From CBDCUC01 sp965222485 (GTDB lineage Bacteria; Pseudomonadota; Alphaproteobacteria; Rhizobiales; Hyphomicrobiaceae): a DNA stretch of 64,000 nt. Shown here in pieces: positions 53,655 to 62,260 of this stretch. The stretch spans positions 496,001 to 560,000 of the forward strand of contig CBDCUC010000039.1 in NCBI GenBank assembly GCA_965222485.1, read 5' to 3'. The notes below the pieces were generated by a model. That model worked only from the letters and a program-made list of their open reading frames with translations, was not told the origin of the DNA and searched no databases. Position 1 is the first letter of the stretch. Every line of letters starts with the position of its first letter. Both the position numbers and the translations under genes were made by a program.

Positions 53655-54704
53655 TTACACCAGCTCTTCTGTCTGCGGCGCCGGTGTAAACCGGTCGCAA
53701 TGGATATGTTCGATATCAACACCGGCAACGACGAGCACCGGGAATACCGCGTCGATCATAGGTGCGGGGCCGCAAACATAGGCATCTGCGGTGTCATCCA
53801 GATCAAGCTCGCTCACGTACTTTTTCGCCACGTCATGGACGAAGCCTTTTTCACCTGTCCAAGATGTGTCGTTTTCCGCATTTGAGAGCGCGGGGATGAA
53901 TTTGAATTCCGGGTGCTCGGCTGCATGTTTTGCAAATCGGTCGAGATAAAACAGATCTGCTTGGGTCTGCGCACCGTAAAAGAAGTGTATCGGGCGAGTG
54001 GGTCCAGTTGCGAGTTGGTCTTCAAGAATTGACAGCAGCGGAGACATTCCCGAGCCGCCGCCAACGAGAATCATCGGGCCGTCACGATCTGCGCGACGCA
54101 GGCATGCGCCGTAGGGACCGCGTAGCTTTAGGGAGGCGCCGGGTTGCAGGTCTCCGTCAAGACGCCCTGAGAATTGGCCACCAGGATATTTCTTTATGAT
54201 GAACTGTAGCTTGTCCGGCGAAGCTGGTGTGTTCGCCATGGAGAACGAGCGTGTTAGCCCGACCTCTGGAAGTGTGATGTCTGAATACTGCCCGGCATAG
54301 AACGTTATCGGGCTGTCTAGTTGGATTTCCAGTAGCCGAATATCGGCAGTCAGCTGTTCAACCCGCGCAACCTTGCCTGCATAGTCCGCCACGGGAATTG
54401 AGTACTTCAAAAGCTCTTCGTCGTAGTTCAAGAGCTCCAGCTCGACATCGGTTTCGGCCAAGGCGCAGCACATCAAGATATGGTCTTGTTCCCGCTCCAT
54501 ATCGTTCAGCGCAAACGTCGAGTACTTTTTCATCTCGACTTCGCCTTCGGTCATTATGGCTTTGCAAGCCGAACACTGGCCTGCCTTACAGCCATGGGGA
54601 AGAGCCACGCCCTGACGGAATGCCGCGTCGAGAATAGTTTCGCCTTCATCGACTTCCATCTCGATGCCTACAGGCTGTAGCGTGACTGTAAAAGTTTCCG
54701 TCAT
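53655..54704 (-). CDS. Monooxygenase reductase (2Fe-2S, FAD)
   Basis: A 349-residue NADH-dependent reductase that feeds electrons to the hydroxylase. The N-terminal ferredoxin domain has cysteines C39, C44, C47 and C79 (GCKAGQCSACK and LMCC), a plant-type 2Fe-2S cluster. The FAD domain has TRSFSMANTP, and the nucleotide domain has ILVGGGSGMSPLLSILE and the C-terminal AYVCGPAPMIDAVFPVL. The ATG at 54704 is the likely start; a frame to 54773 exists. It is the second structural gene, 157 bases after the alpha subunit, across a strong hairpin. Confidence 0.94.
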   Translation of the reverse strand: MTETFTVTLQPVGIEMEVDEGETILDAAFRQGVALPHGCKAGQCSACKAIMTEGEVEMKKYSTFALNDMEREQDHILMCCALAETDVELELLNYDEELLKYSIPVADYAGKVARVEQLTADIRLLEIQLDSPITFYAGQYSDITLPEVGLTRSFSMANTPASPDKLQFIIKKYPGGQFSGRLDGDLQPGASLKLRGPYGACLRRADRDGPMILVGGGSGMSPLLSILEDQLATGPTRPIHFFYGAQTQADLFYLDRFAKHAAEHPEFKFIPALSNAENDTSWTGEKGFVHDVAKKYVSELDLDDTADAYVCGPAPMIDAVFPVLVVAGVDIEHIHCDRFTPAPQTEELV

Positions 54705-54813
54705 GGTTGCCGCTTTCCGATGCTTCCGATACGAGCCGATTGCGTTAGGGCGCACCCCACCCGTGCCCCGCATTTCCTATCGAGGCGTGACCGCGATTTT
54801 GTTGTTTCGTTGG

Positions 54814-54845
54814 TCCGGCGAGCCGAATTTGATCGGCTCGCCGGA
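54814..54845 (-). promoter_or_regulatory. 13-bp intercistronic hairpin between alpha subunit and reductase
   Basis: A perfect inverted repeat: TCCGGCGAGCCGA, 6-base loop, TCGGCTCGCCGGA, in the transcript 16 bases after the alpha-subunit stop. No T run follows, so it is not a typical terminator. Its place suggests it blocks 3' degradation or attenuates transcription so that the alpha subunit is made in excess over reductase. Confidence 0.6.
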
Positions 54846-54861
54846 AACACTGTGGCGGATA

Positions 54862-56532
54862 CTAGTTGCAGGGGTTGATTGTGAACCCTGCGTTGTATTC
54901 TGCGACGTACTTATCGCGCTCAGCTGGAGACATTGCGCGTATCGCTTTCAGTGGGCTCTTAAGCGTGTGACCACGCACGTCATCAAGCGTCCACATCTCC
55001 GCTGGGTCGAACCGCAGGTGAGGCTGCGGAACCAACGTCTTCCCGTCATCGCGCACAAATCCGAGATCGACAATCGCGTCGGCCAGATCCCAGTCGTGAT
55101 AGCAAGACTCCCATTCGCGCTTGCCACTGAAGCGGCCCATTGCCGGTGTCGGCCGACCTTGGTACTCAGCGGCGAACGCCTCTTTGTGGGTCCACCGATC
55201 AATTTCATGGGCGTAGGTGTAGATTTCACCATCGACCTCATCCACGACCATGTCTTCGCGTATGACGCACGGAAGCAATCCGCTCCAGCAGCGGTGCGGG
55301 TAGACGTAGCCTGTATCGGCATTAAAGGTAACGACGGTCTGGCCACGGTGGCTGAGTTTTTCATACCACTTCCAGAAATCACCGAATTCGGCATACCAAC
55401 CCGGATACTTGTACTCGAACCACTCGAAGTCCTTTTCCTTCATGGCTTCCATCCGCCAGAATGCTACTGGCCAGCCGACGGCAAAGAACTGTGCAATCTT
55501 GTGCACGTACATTTTTTTGGTGATGCGGTTCCACGCTTCGGTAACGTCGTCATGGTGAATCTTGACGCCGTACTTCTCAAGCGGAAGCATGTAGGTGCGA
55601 TAGTAGTCTTCATAGATCCAGCGATGCCACATTTCCGCATAGGATTCTTTTTCCTTGTCGCGGTTCGTTGTGCCGTATTCGATGAAGGTACCAATCGCGG
55701 CATCGACAATCGCGTGGTTCTGCCAGAACGCGTAACGCATATCGCGTTCCAGAAGCTGATGATTGTCGGGATCCTTGAGGACCGACATCAGGAACGAGTG
55801 GCCGTTACCGATATGGCGGCTTTCGTCCGACTGAACTGACAGGAACACGGTCGGAAGCGCGTAGTCGCCGTTGCGGGCTGCTTCCGAAGGCATTGCCACA
55901 AACAGCGTGTTTGTGAACGCCGTTTCAGCAACGATCGTCAAATAGATATTTGCAGAGGTGACAGCATCGCCCGACAAGAAGCCTTCACCGAATTGGCGGC
56001 CGATCGTCGTCGCGTAGCATTTGCCAAAAGCTTTTTCAGTGATATCGAAGCCCGCCGGATCGATATAGTTCTGCATGTACCATTTCTTCAGATTCATCTG
56101 AATGGTGGAATGGCGGAACTCGTCGACCATCTGCATGGTGAAACCGGTGCGGAGTTCTTCGCCTGGCGTCAGCCGTGCCATCGTGGACATAGCGCGCGCA
56201 GCAGAGATCTCGGGGAATGGAATGATAGCCAGGAACAGCTTCATCCACTCGACCCAACGCGGCTCGACATTGCGGAACATATCGCCGCGGAGTGCCGCGT
56301 CGAGTGCACCATAGACGCGATTGTCCTTTTCTTCCTCCATTGGGAAGTAGGACCGAAGCACCTGCTTCATCGGATCCTTTGGCGCCTTCGTAATCTTGTA
56401 GTCCGTAGGGAAGGTTGCTGCTTCCTGGACATAGCTCGGGTTCCAACCAAGGTCGGCAATCCGTTTGGCTGCCTCACCAATGCTCAGACCCTTCTGCGAG
56501 GTAATTTTGTTCAGTGAAATGGATGTCGCCAT
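54862..56532 (-). CDS. Soluble di-iron monooxygenase alpha subunit (PrmA/MimA-like)
   Basis: The 556-residue catalytic hydroxylase subunit of a propane-monooxygenase-type enzyme. All six di-iron ligands can be placed: E108 (PFPEIS), E138 and H141 (DEFRH), E203 (AETAFTN), E237 and H240 (DESRH). The spacing matches E114/E144/H147/E209/E243/H246 of methane monooxygenase. The length suits group 5 SDIMO alpha subunits (about 545) and the alpha-reductase-beta-coupling gene order is that of prmABCD/mimABCD. Likely substrates are propane, acetone or phenol-like compounds, but sequence cannot decide. GAGGAGG lies about 6 bases before the ATG. Confidence 0.93.
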   Translation of the reverse strand: MATSISLNKITSQKGLSIGEAAKRIADLGWNPSYVQEAATFPTDYKITKAPKDPMKQVLRSYFPMEEEKDNRVYGALDAALRGDMFRNVEPRWVEWMKLFLAIIPFPEISAARAMSTMARLTPGEELRTGFTMQMVDEFRHSTIQMNLKKWYMQNYIDPAGFDITEKAFGKCYATTIGRQFGEGFLSGDAVTSANIYLTIVAETAFTNTLFVAMPSEAARNGDYALPTVFLSVQSDESRHIGNGHSFLMSVLKDPDNHQLLERDMRYAFWQNHAIVDAAIGTFIEYGTTNRDKEKESYAEMWHRWIYEDYYRTYMLPLEKYGVKIHHDDVTEAWNRITKKMYVHKIAQFFAVGWPVAFWRMEAMKEKDFEWFEYKYPGWYAEFGDFWKWYEKLSHRGQTVVTFNADTGYVYPHRCWSGLLPCVIREDMVVDEVDGEIYTYAHEIDRWTHKEAFAAEYQGRPTPAMGRFSGKREWESCYHDWDLADAIVDLGFVRDDGKTLVPQPHLRFDPAEMWTLDDVRGHTLKSPLKAIRAMSPAERDKYVAEYNAGFTINPCN

Positions 56533-56594
56533 TTTATCCTCCTCGTCCTTCTAACAATCCCAGATATTTTTTCGTTGCATTCTATAGTTAGACT

Positions 56595-56792
56595 TCAGTT
56601 CTCTTGCTCGCGTGGAGCCTTCAATGGGCGATCCTCCGCGATAAACCTTGCCGCGAGCACCAAAACACCCATGGCGAATTCCTTGCCGTGAGCCTCAATC
56701 ATTTCGCCTGCGACACCGGCAACTTTTTCAAAGAAGACGTCCTTTGATCGATCTTCATCCGTCAGCTCAATAGGACCCTTCCCTCCGGCCAT
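56595..56792 (-). CDS. Small hypothetical protein upstream of the alpha subunit
   Basis: A 65-residue protein (MAGGKGPIELTDEDRSKDVF, then FEKVAGVAGEMIEAHGKEFAMG) with a helical centre and a short LVLAARFIAEDRP segment. I do not recognise it. AAGG precedes the ATG at 56792; the frame is open to 56861. It lies between the coiled-coil gene and the alpha-subunit gene on the same strand and is the second gene of the predicted sigma-54 transcript. Possible roles in oxygenase maturation are guesses. Confidence 0.55.
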   Translation of the reverse strand: MAGGKGPIELTDEDRSKDVFFEKVAGVAGEMIEAHGKEFAMGVLVLAARFIAEDRPLKAPREQEN

Positions 56793-56835
56793 TTCATTTG
56801 CACCCTTTTTCCGCTCTCCTAAGTAATCCTTCGTA

Positions 56836-57129
56836 TTAATTGTCGCCGTCCTCTCGTCCAACCGCTGTTTGTTCGTCGAATTCTAAAAGCTGTCGCTGCA
56901 AGTTCTCGAATTCGACACGATGCTCTTCATGCTTCTGACTCAAAGCCTCTATCTGGCGTTCCAGTTCTGCAATTCTCTCCGCGTCCTCTGGCGAGGGATC
57001 ACTCCCGTCTTCGCAACCATTCCGCGCGACCATCAACTCGATATCGAGACCATTTTGCACGTTGTCTCTGCGCAATTGCTCCGAGTTTAACTCCGTCATA
57101 CGCATTATGATTTCATGCCGCTCAAGCAT
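56836..57129 (-). CDS. Small coiled-coil protein, first gene of the sigma-54 operon
   Basis: A protein of about 97 residues that is mostly coiled coil: MLERHEIIMRMTELNSEQLR, and AERIAELERQIEALSQKHEE to the acidic end. No known domain. ATG at 57129 has GAAGG about 9 bases upstream; GTG at 57156 would add 9 residues. It is the first gene after the sigma-54 promoter (leader of about 245 bases) and is followed by the 65-aa gene after 43 bases. It could be a structural adaptor, but nothing in the sequence proves this. Confidence 0.55.
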   Translation of the reverse strand: MLERHEIIMRMTELNSEQLRRDNVQNGLDIELMVARNGCEDGSDPSPEDAERIAELERQIEALSQKHEEHRVEFENLQRQLLEFDEQTAVGREDGDN

Positions 57130-57385
57130 GCGTCGCTTGCCTTCAGTTTCTTCCACGACGCTACCCCAGCTCCAAAATCTCGCCTATTCCTTCGAGTCTC
57201 CCAAATTTCATCTCGCACACAAACATGTTGTCAATTCAGAGTCATGCTGCGACGCCAAAAAACTGAACCGAGTTTAGGCGTTTTGCGGCAAAACGCGCTC
57301 ACCACAAACTGCCAGCAAGCAACACGATTTCATTCCTCTCACACCACAGCCAACACCTCGATTGACATGGTTATTAATTTATAAC

Positions 57386-57400
57386 GCAATTGCTGTGCCA
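57386..57400 (-). promoter_or_regulatory. Sigma-54 promoter of the monooxygenase operon
   Basis: On the minus strand the sequence reads TGGCAC, AGCAA, TTGC: a perfect match to the -24/-12 consensus TGGCAC-N5-TTGC. Transcription should start near 57375 and run through the two small genes into the oxygenase genes. The AcoR-type activator encoded at 45067-47106 is the obvious regulator. Confidence 0.85.
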
Positions 57401-57991
57401 CAGCGGCAACGTCCTATATTGCGCAATTTTTATAGCGGGCCATTTCATGATGTGCTCAATAAATTAACACTCACCGCGCACATGTGTTGAGTTGCCAAAC
57501 ACGTCGTCTCGCCGCTCAATTCAGCAAGCAGCAGCAAAATATGATCTCTAGCTGGTGAGAAATGGCCGGCGAGAAGTTCCATTGCGCAGGTGCGAAAAGG
57601 ACGTTCCATCACAACCACGTTAGCCAGATTCGTGATGCGCGCGCGTTGGAGTAGAGCATCCTTCGAGCGTTGATCCTCATATTGCTTGGCTGAATGATAA
57701 GCAGGCGGCGCGAAATCGGCGGCTGTGTCGACGACGCCATATCAAACCGAGCCGCCGTACGCCTGCCCCAAGTTTGGGTGCTCCCGCTATGCGCGTAGGC
57801 GGGGCCGTACGCATCAGCGTAGTCACGTAAAACACACCCGAACAAGCCCATCGCCCGCGCCTTTGGTGCCGTTGAAGCCGCCCTGCCCAAGGCGCCCATG
57901 CCCCTTTGTGGTGTCGTAGCTGTCCCTCCACAACAATGATGCTAGAACTCGACGAGCCCACTGTCCTTATACGCAGCCAGGGGATGTTTGC
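57401..57991. other. Upstream activating region and spacer to the hydrolase gene
   Basis: About 590 bases between the sigma-54 promoter and the secreted hydrolase gene. The part next to the promoter (57400-57560) is AT-rich and holds inverted repeats. Frames on the minus strand (57609-57899, 57677-58114) have no recognisable homology and look spurious. The promoter of the hydrolase gene should lie in the distal part. Confidence 0.35.
57484..57502. promoter_or_regulatory. Candidate activator-binding inverted repeat
   Basis: GTGTT, nine bases, AACAC, centred about 100 bases upstream of the sigma-54 promoter, the usual distance of an enhancer site. A second imperfect repeat (CTCAA ... TTGAG, about 57453-57491) overlaps it. 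Fis-type activators bind such dyads, but the half-sites are short. Confidence 0.35.
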
Positions 57992-59185
57992 ATGCGTTCG
58001 ATACTCTTTATTGCCGCCACCTTGATCGTCCTCCTGATCACACCCTCGAATTCTCATGCATACGACCCGCTGGTAAAGAAGCAGGTCTTCGAAATTCCAA
58101 CCTTCAACACGCAAGGTGGGGCAACGATCAGGAATGTGAAGGTGGGGTGGGAGGCGTATGGTTCACTCAACGCTGCCAAGGACAACGTCATTCTGATTTG
58201 CCACTATTTTTCTGGCAGTAGCCACGCAGCCGGCAAGTATGCTGCAACCGATGCGCAACCGGGTTATTGGGATGCCATCATCGGGTCGGGAAAACCGATT
58301 GATACAGACAAATACTACGTCATCTCCGTCGATACCCTGGCAAATCTCAACACCGGCGATCCTAACGTTACGACGACAGGCCCGATGAGTATAAATCCGG
58401 CCACCGAAAAACCGTATGGCTTAGCGTTTCCCATTGTTACGATCCGCGACTTCGTCAACGTGCAAAGGATTTTACTTGATAGCTTGGGCATCGAAACGCT
58501 GCACGCCGTAATGGGGCCATCCATGGGCTCACTGCAGGCATACGAATGGGCGGCATTCTATCCGCAAATGGTCGAGCGGATTGTCCCCGTGATCGGTGCT
58601 GGATGGGCCGACGCCGACCTGATTGCCTGGCTCAACATTTGGACAGCACCGATCAAGCTCGATCCGAATTGGAACAATGGAGAATATTACGACCAGCAGC
58701 CACCGACGAAGGGACTTGCCGAAGCATTCAAGATCGTAACGCTACATGCCCAACACTGGGAATGGTCCAATGGCACGTTTGGCCGAGCGTGGGCAAACGC
58801 CGGTGCGGATCCCGCGAAAAGCTTCGACAACCTATTTCAGGTTGAGGCCATACTCGATGCCGCTGCGCGGAGCCGGGCAATTCAATCGGACGCAAATCAC
58901 TTCCTTTACTTAGCCAAGGCAGTCCAACTTTTCTATGCAGGTCACGGAAAGACGCTTCAGGAGGGTTTGCTGGCGATCGACGCACCGGTACTTATCGTTC
59001 ACACGGACGAGGATCTCATCTTTCCCGGACCGCTGGTCCGTGATACCGCCCGCATGATTGGATCGGACGGTACATCTGTCAGAACCGTGACGATTAACGG
59101 CACACGCGGGCACCTGGATGGCTTGGTATCAATTGAGCAGGCGGGATCGGCGATCAAGGAATTTCTGGAAGCGGAAGTGCCGTAG
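57992..59185 (+). CDS. Secreted MetX-like alpha/beta hydrolase
   Basis: A 397-residue protein related to homoserine O-acetyltransferase (MetX) but with an N-terminal signal peptide (SILFIAATLIVLLITPSNSHA). The triad is present: nucleophile serine in MGPSMGSLQAYEW, aspartate in LIVHTDEDLIFPGPL and histidine in GTRGHLDGL. MetX features include CHYFSGSSHAAGKY and GDPNVTTTGPMSINP. A periplasmic location argues against methionine synthesis, so it is more likely an esterase or acyltransferase of unknown substrate. It lies on the opposite strand to the monooxygenase operon, with 600 bases between promoters. Confidence 0.85.
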   Translation: MRSILFIAATLIVLLITPSNSHAYDPLVKKQVFEIPTFNTQGGATIRNVKVGWEAYGSLNAAKDNVILICHYFSGSSHAAGKYAATDAQPGYWDAIIGSGKPIDTDKYYVISVDTLANLNTGDPNVTTTGPMSINPATEKPYGLAFPIVTIRDFVNVQRILLDSLGIETLHAVMGPSMGSLQAYEWAAFYPQMVERIVPVIGAGWADADLIAWLNIWTAPIKLDPNWNNGEYYDQQPPTKGLAEAFKIVTLHAQHWEWSNGTFGRAWANAGADPAKSFDNLFQVEAILDAAARSRAIQSDANHFLYLAKAVQLFYAGHGKTLQEGLLAIDAPVLIVHTDEDLIFPGPLVRDTARMIGSDGTSVRTVTINGTRGHLDGLVSIEQAGSAIKEFLEAEVP

Positions 59186-59571
59186 ACTGCCACCAAGCCT
59201 GAGAAGAGGCCTGCGGCGCGACAACAGATCACACGCCACTAGTCGAGCGGCGCGCCAGGAGCGGTTGGCCGGGCCATGTTGGCGGCAAATTTGCGCAAGG
59301 TATTCAACACTCTTTGTCGATCCGATACGGCTCAAATACCTGGTTGCCGGGGGCCCTTGCTCAGCACATTTGGCCCGTTGACCACGACAGCTCCTTGGGC
59401 TCCCTTGGAAACAGTCACTGGGTTTATTATAGTGCGGCAAAATCGCGAATGTTGCACCGCCATGAAACGCCCCAAAAGCCAGAAAAAATGCGGTAAATGG
59501 CTGCTGCGGGTAGGGCATTGGCGGTACATCGCAAGGCGGATTTAATCGGAAACCGGGAGCAAGTTGGCCAT
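59186..59571. other. Intergenic region before the OmpA-type gene
   Basis: A 386-base gap. The OmpA-type reading frame is open back to 59497 but the family-like start is 59572. I see no other gene here and no obvious terminator. Confidence 0.3.
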
Positions 59572-62085
59572 ATGAAATGCAATCCCACGCGCTGGCTCTG
59601 GGGGCTGCCCTTGCTGGCAATGTGGATTTGGCTGACGGTCCTGAGCGAACAAGCCAGAATCCAAACTGACCTGACAGTACGCTCACAAGCCGCGTTGGCC
59701 GCCGCCGGCGTGGATTGGGCAAGCACGGATTTCGACGGTCGCGACGGTCAATTGACCGGTCGCGCAGTCCATTCGGCTGATCCCGTTCGGGCGCGAAAGA
59801 TTGTCGATATGGTTTGGGGCGTGCGCACAGTCGATACCAGGACGCAGCTCATCGACAAAGTGGACAACTATCTATGGTCCGCTTCGCTCAGCCAAGAGGG
59901 CGTTCTTCTTACCGGAAATGTCCCGGACCAGGATATTCGCAACCAGATTCTGGGTCGAACAAAAACGATCTTTCCAGACCACCAAGTGCGAGATCAGATG
60001 ATGTTAGCGCGCGGCGTTCCGGAAAAGACGCAATGGCTTGGCGGAATTGAGTTCGGCCTGAGGCAGCTGAAGCTACTACAACACGGCAAGCTAGAAATGC
60101 GCGAGCTCGGATTGGTATTGTCAGGCGAAGCACGCAGCTATGCGGGATACAAGGGCCTCAAAGCAGCGCTACGGTCAAAGCTGCCAAAGGGCATCACTAT
60201 ACTGTCCGCCGACATCACACCGCCGAGCGTCAGCGCTTACCGTTGGATGGCGGAAAAGTCGGCGACGCAGTTGGTGCTGTCGGGCTATGTGCCAAGCGAG
60301 GTTCAGCGAGAGCGCTTGTTTGAGCTTGCAAAATCGAAGTTCCCGAAATTTGCGATCGTGGACCGGCTCGAGTTGGCCAGTGGTGTAACCGCAGACTGGG
60401 TAACAGGCGCAGAGTTGAGCCTCGACCAGCTCGCCATGCTGACAACGGGAACGGCCGAACTAAACAACAGGTATCTGACCATCCGTGGTGAAGCGCCGAG
60501 CGAGGAAATCGCCGATGACGTGCACGGCACGTTAGCCAAGTCCCTACCGCAATCTTTCCGTTTCGGCACCGACATATCCTTCCCCGAGCCGTTGCCGCCG
60601 CTCGCCAGCCCATATACGACCAACGTCACAGTCGACGACGGGGAGGTTCAACTGACCGGTTACGTTCCAACTGCTGAGGCACGATCCAGTCTCGTCGGCC
60701 AGATCGAGAAACTGTTCTCAGGCCGCTCAGTGGTGGACAAACTGGAATTGGGGTCCGGTGAGCCTGACGGTTGGCAATCCTGCATCATGGCTGGTGTCAA
60801 TGGGCTGGGTCGCCTTGGACGAGGCACCACGTTCGTTATCGACCGACGTCTGGTCGTCAGGGGTGGCACGCGTGATGACAAGCTTGCCGAAGCGCTGCCG
60901 GCAGAGATCCGCGCGGCAGCCAATCGTTCTTGCGATAGCGAAGTGGAAATCAAGCTTGATCGTCCACCGGAGCCGAAGCTGACATGGCGTGCACGCCATT
61001 CGGAAGATAATCAACTGACACTGGAAGGTGAGCTGCCAAGCTCGCAGGCCTTCAACATGATATTGGAGGCTGCCCGGGAGCAGTTTCCAGGCGCCAGCAT
61101 CGCCGATAAGACAACGATTGTGATCACGAGGAACGCGGACAAATGGACGTCGGTCGCTATGGCCGGGCTCAAGCTTTTGTCACGCTTGCGCAGCGGAGAA
61201 GCTGAGCTTTCCCATCAGACACTGACACTGAGCGGTACGGCACGCGACACAGCCGTTGCCGCTGCCGTCAAGGACTATCTGGAGCATACGATAACAAAAG
61301 GCTACACGGGCCGCTCGAATGTCGAGGTGCGCTCCGATGCTATGATTTGGGCTGAGCGGCAGGCCGAACGCAAGGAAGCCTCCGAGGCGGCGGCAGATGC
61401 CGATGACGCTGCCGACGCAAGCACCGCCCCTGCGGTTGACGCCGACGCCGCGCGCCGGCAGGCAGAGGCAGAGGCCGCCGAAGCTGCACGCGAGGAAGCG
61501 GAGCTGGCAGCCGCTGCGGAGGCAGCCCGCAGGCGGGCGGAGGAAGCCGCAGCGGAAGCAGAGCGCCAACGCATAGAGGAAGAACGCAGGCAGGCCGAGG
61601 CTCTTGCAAGGGCCCAGGTCGAAGCAGAGGCGCGCCGGCGCGAACAGGACGGCGTCAGGCGTAAAGCCGAGGAAGCGGCACGTATTGAGGCCGAGGAGGC
61701 CAAAGTCAAACGTCGCGCGGAAGCTGACAAATGTCAGGATTTGCTGCGCTCGGCCTACGCAGAAGGCGTCATCAGATTCGCATTCGCCAGCGCCACTTTG
61801 GATCGGCGCAGCTTTGCGACGCTTAATCGCCTCGTCAAGATCGTCAATTCCTGCCCATCATTCGCCGTAGAGATTGAAGGTCATACCGATTCAAAAGGAA
61901 ACGAAGAAAGTAACCGCATCCTGTCAGAGCGCCGCGCCCAATCGGTTGTGGACTACCTGACGGCAAATGGTGTCGCATCCGACCGTCTCATCGCCGTTGG
62001 CTACGGTGAGACACGTCCCGTTGCATCCAATGACACTTCGGCAAACAGGGCCAAGAATAGGCGAATAGAATTCGCTGTCCGCTGA
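59572..62085 (+). CDS. Large OmpA-type protein with BON-like repeats
   Basis: An 837-residue envelope protein. After one N-terminal membrane segment (WLWGLPLLAMWIWLTVLS) come several repeated BON-like units, each with a strand pattern like LTGNVPDQDIRNQIL, LSGYVPSEVQRERLFELAKS, LTGYVPTAEARSSLVGQI and LEGELPSSQAFNMIL. A long Ala/Glu/Arg-rich helical linker follows (about 590-700), and a C-terminal OmpA domain (about 715-837) has FAVEIEGHTDSKGNEESNRI and LSERRAQSVVDYL for peptidoglycan binding. It probably spans from inner membrane to cell wall. GGGAG precedes the ATG. Two membrane-related genes follow. Confidence 0.85.
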   Translation: MKCNPTRWLWGLPLLAMWIWLTVLSEQARIQTDLTVRSQAALAAAGVDWASTDFDGRDGQLTGRAVHSADPVRARKIVDMVWGVRTVDTRTQLIDKVDNYLWSASLSQEGVLLTGNVPDQDIRNQILGRTKTIFPDHQVRDQMMLARGVPEKTQWLGGIEFGLRQLKLLQHGKLEMRELGLVLSGEARSYAGYKGLKAALRSKLPKGITILSADITPPSVSAYRWMAEKSATQLVLSGYVPSEVQRERLFELAKSKFPKFAIVDRLELASGVTADWVTGAELSLDQLAMLTTGTAELNNRYLTIRGEAPSEEIADDVHGTLAKSLPQSFRFGTDISFPEPLPPLASPYTTNVTVDDGEVQLTGYVPTAEARSSLVGQIEKLFSGRSVVDKLELGSGEPDGWQSCIMAGVNGLGRLGRGTTFVIDRRLVVRGGTRDDKLAEALPAEIRAAANRSCDSEVEIKLDRPPEPKLTWRARHSEDNQLTLEGELPSSQAFNMILEAAREQFPGASIADKTTIVITRNADKWTSVAMAGLKLLSRLRSGEAELSHQTLTLSGTARDTAVAAAVKDYLEHTITKGYTGRSNVEVRSDAMIWAERQAERKEASEAAADADDAADASTAPAVDADAARRQAEAEAAEAAREEAELAAAAEAARRRAEEAAAEAERQRIEEERRQAEALARAQVEAEARRREQDGVRRKAEEAARIEAEEAKVKRRAEADKCQDLLRSAYAEGVIRFAFASATLDRRSFATLNRLVKIVNSCPSFAVEIEGHTDSKGNEESNRILSERRAQSVVDYLTANGVASDRLIAVGYGETRPVASNDTSANRAKNRRIEFAVR

Positions 62086-62260
62086 CCGGTTGGGAGTATG
62101 AAGTTCGCCTGGCAGAGGACCACATGCGCAAGAGGGTGTTTGCCCGCCAATGAGCGCTTGCCTGGCAGCTTGGTGCCCGGTCCTTTAAGAAATGAACTTC
62201 ACGTCGGCCTTAACGAGACGAAACATCATCGGGTCGGGACACTATAGGGAGTAAAACAAG

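Noticed and set aside
40321..57400. Genomic island inserted at tRNA-Ser and carrying the monooxygenase cluster
   Set aside because: No integrase and no second copy of the tRNA 3' end were seen; several ordinary chromosomal genes lie between the tRNA and the cluster.
57609..58114. Overlapping minus-strand frames upstream of the secreted hydrolase gene
   Set aside because: No homology, no ribosome binding site, odd composition, and one overlaps the signal peptide region of the hydrolase gene.
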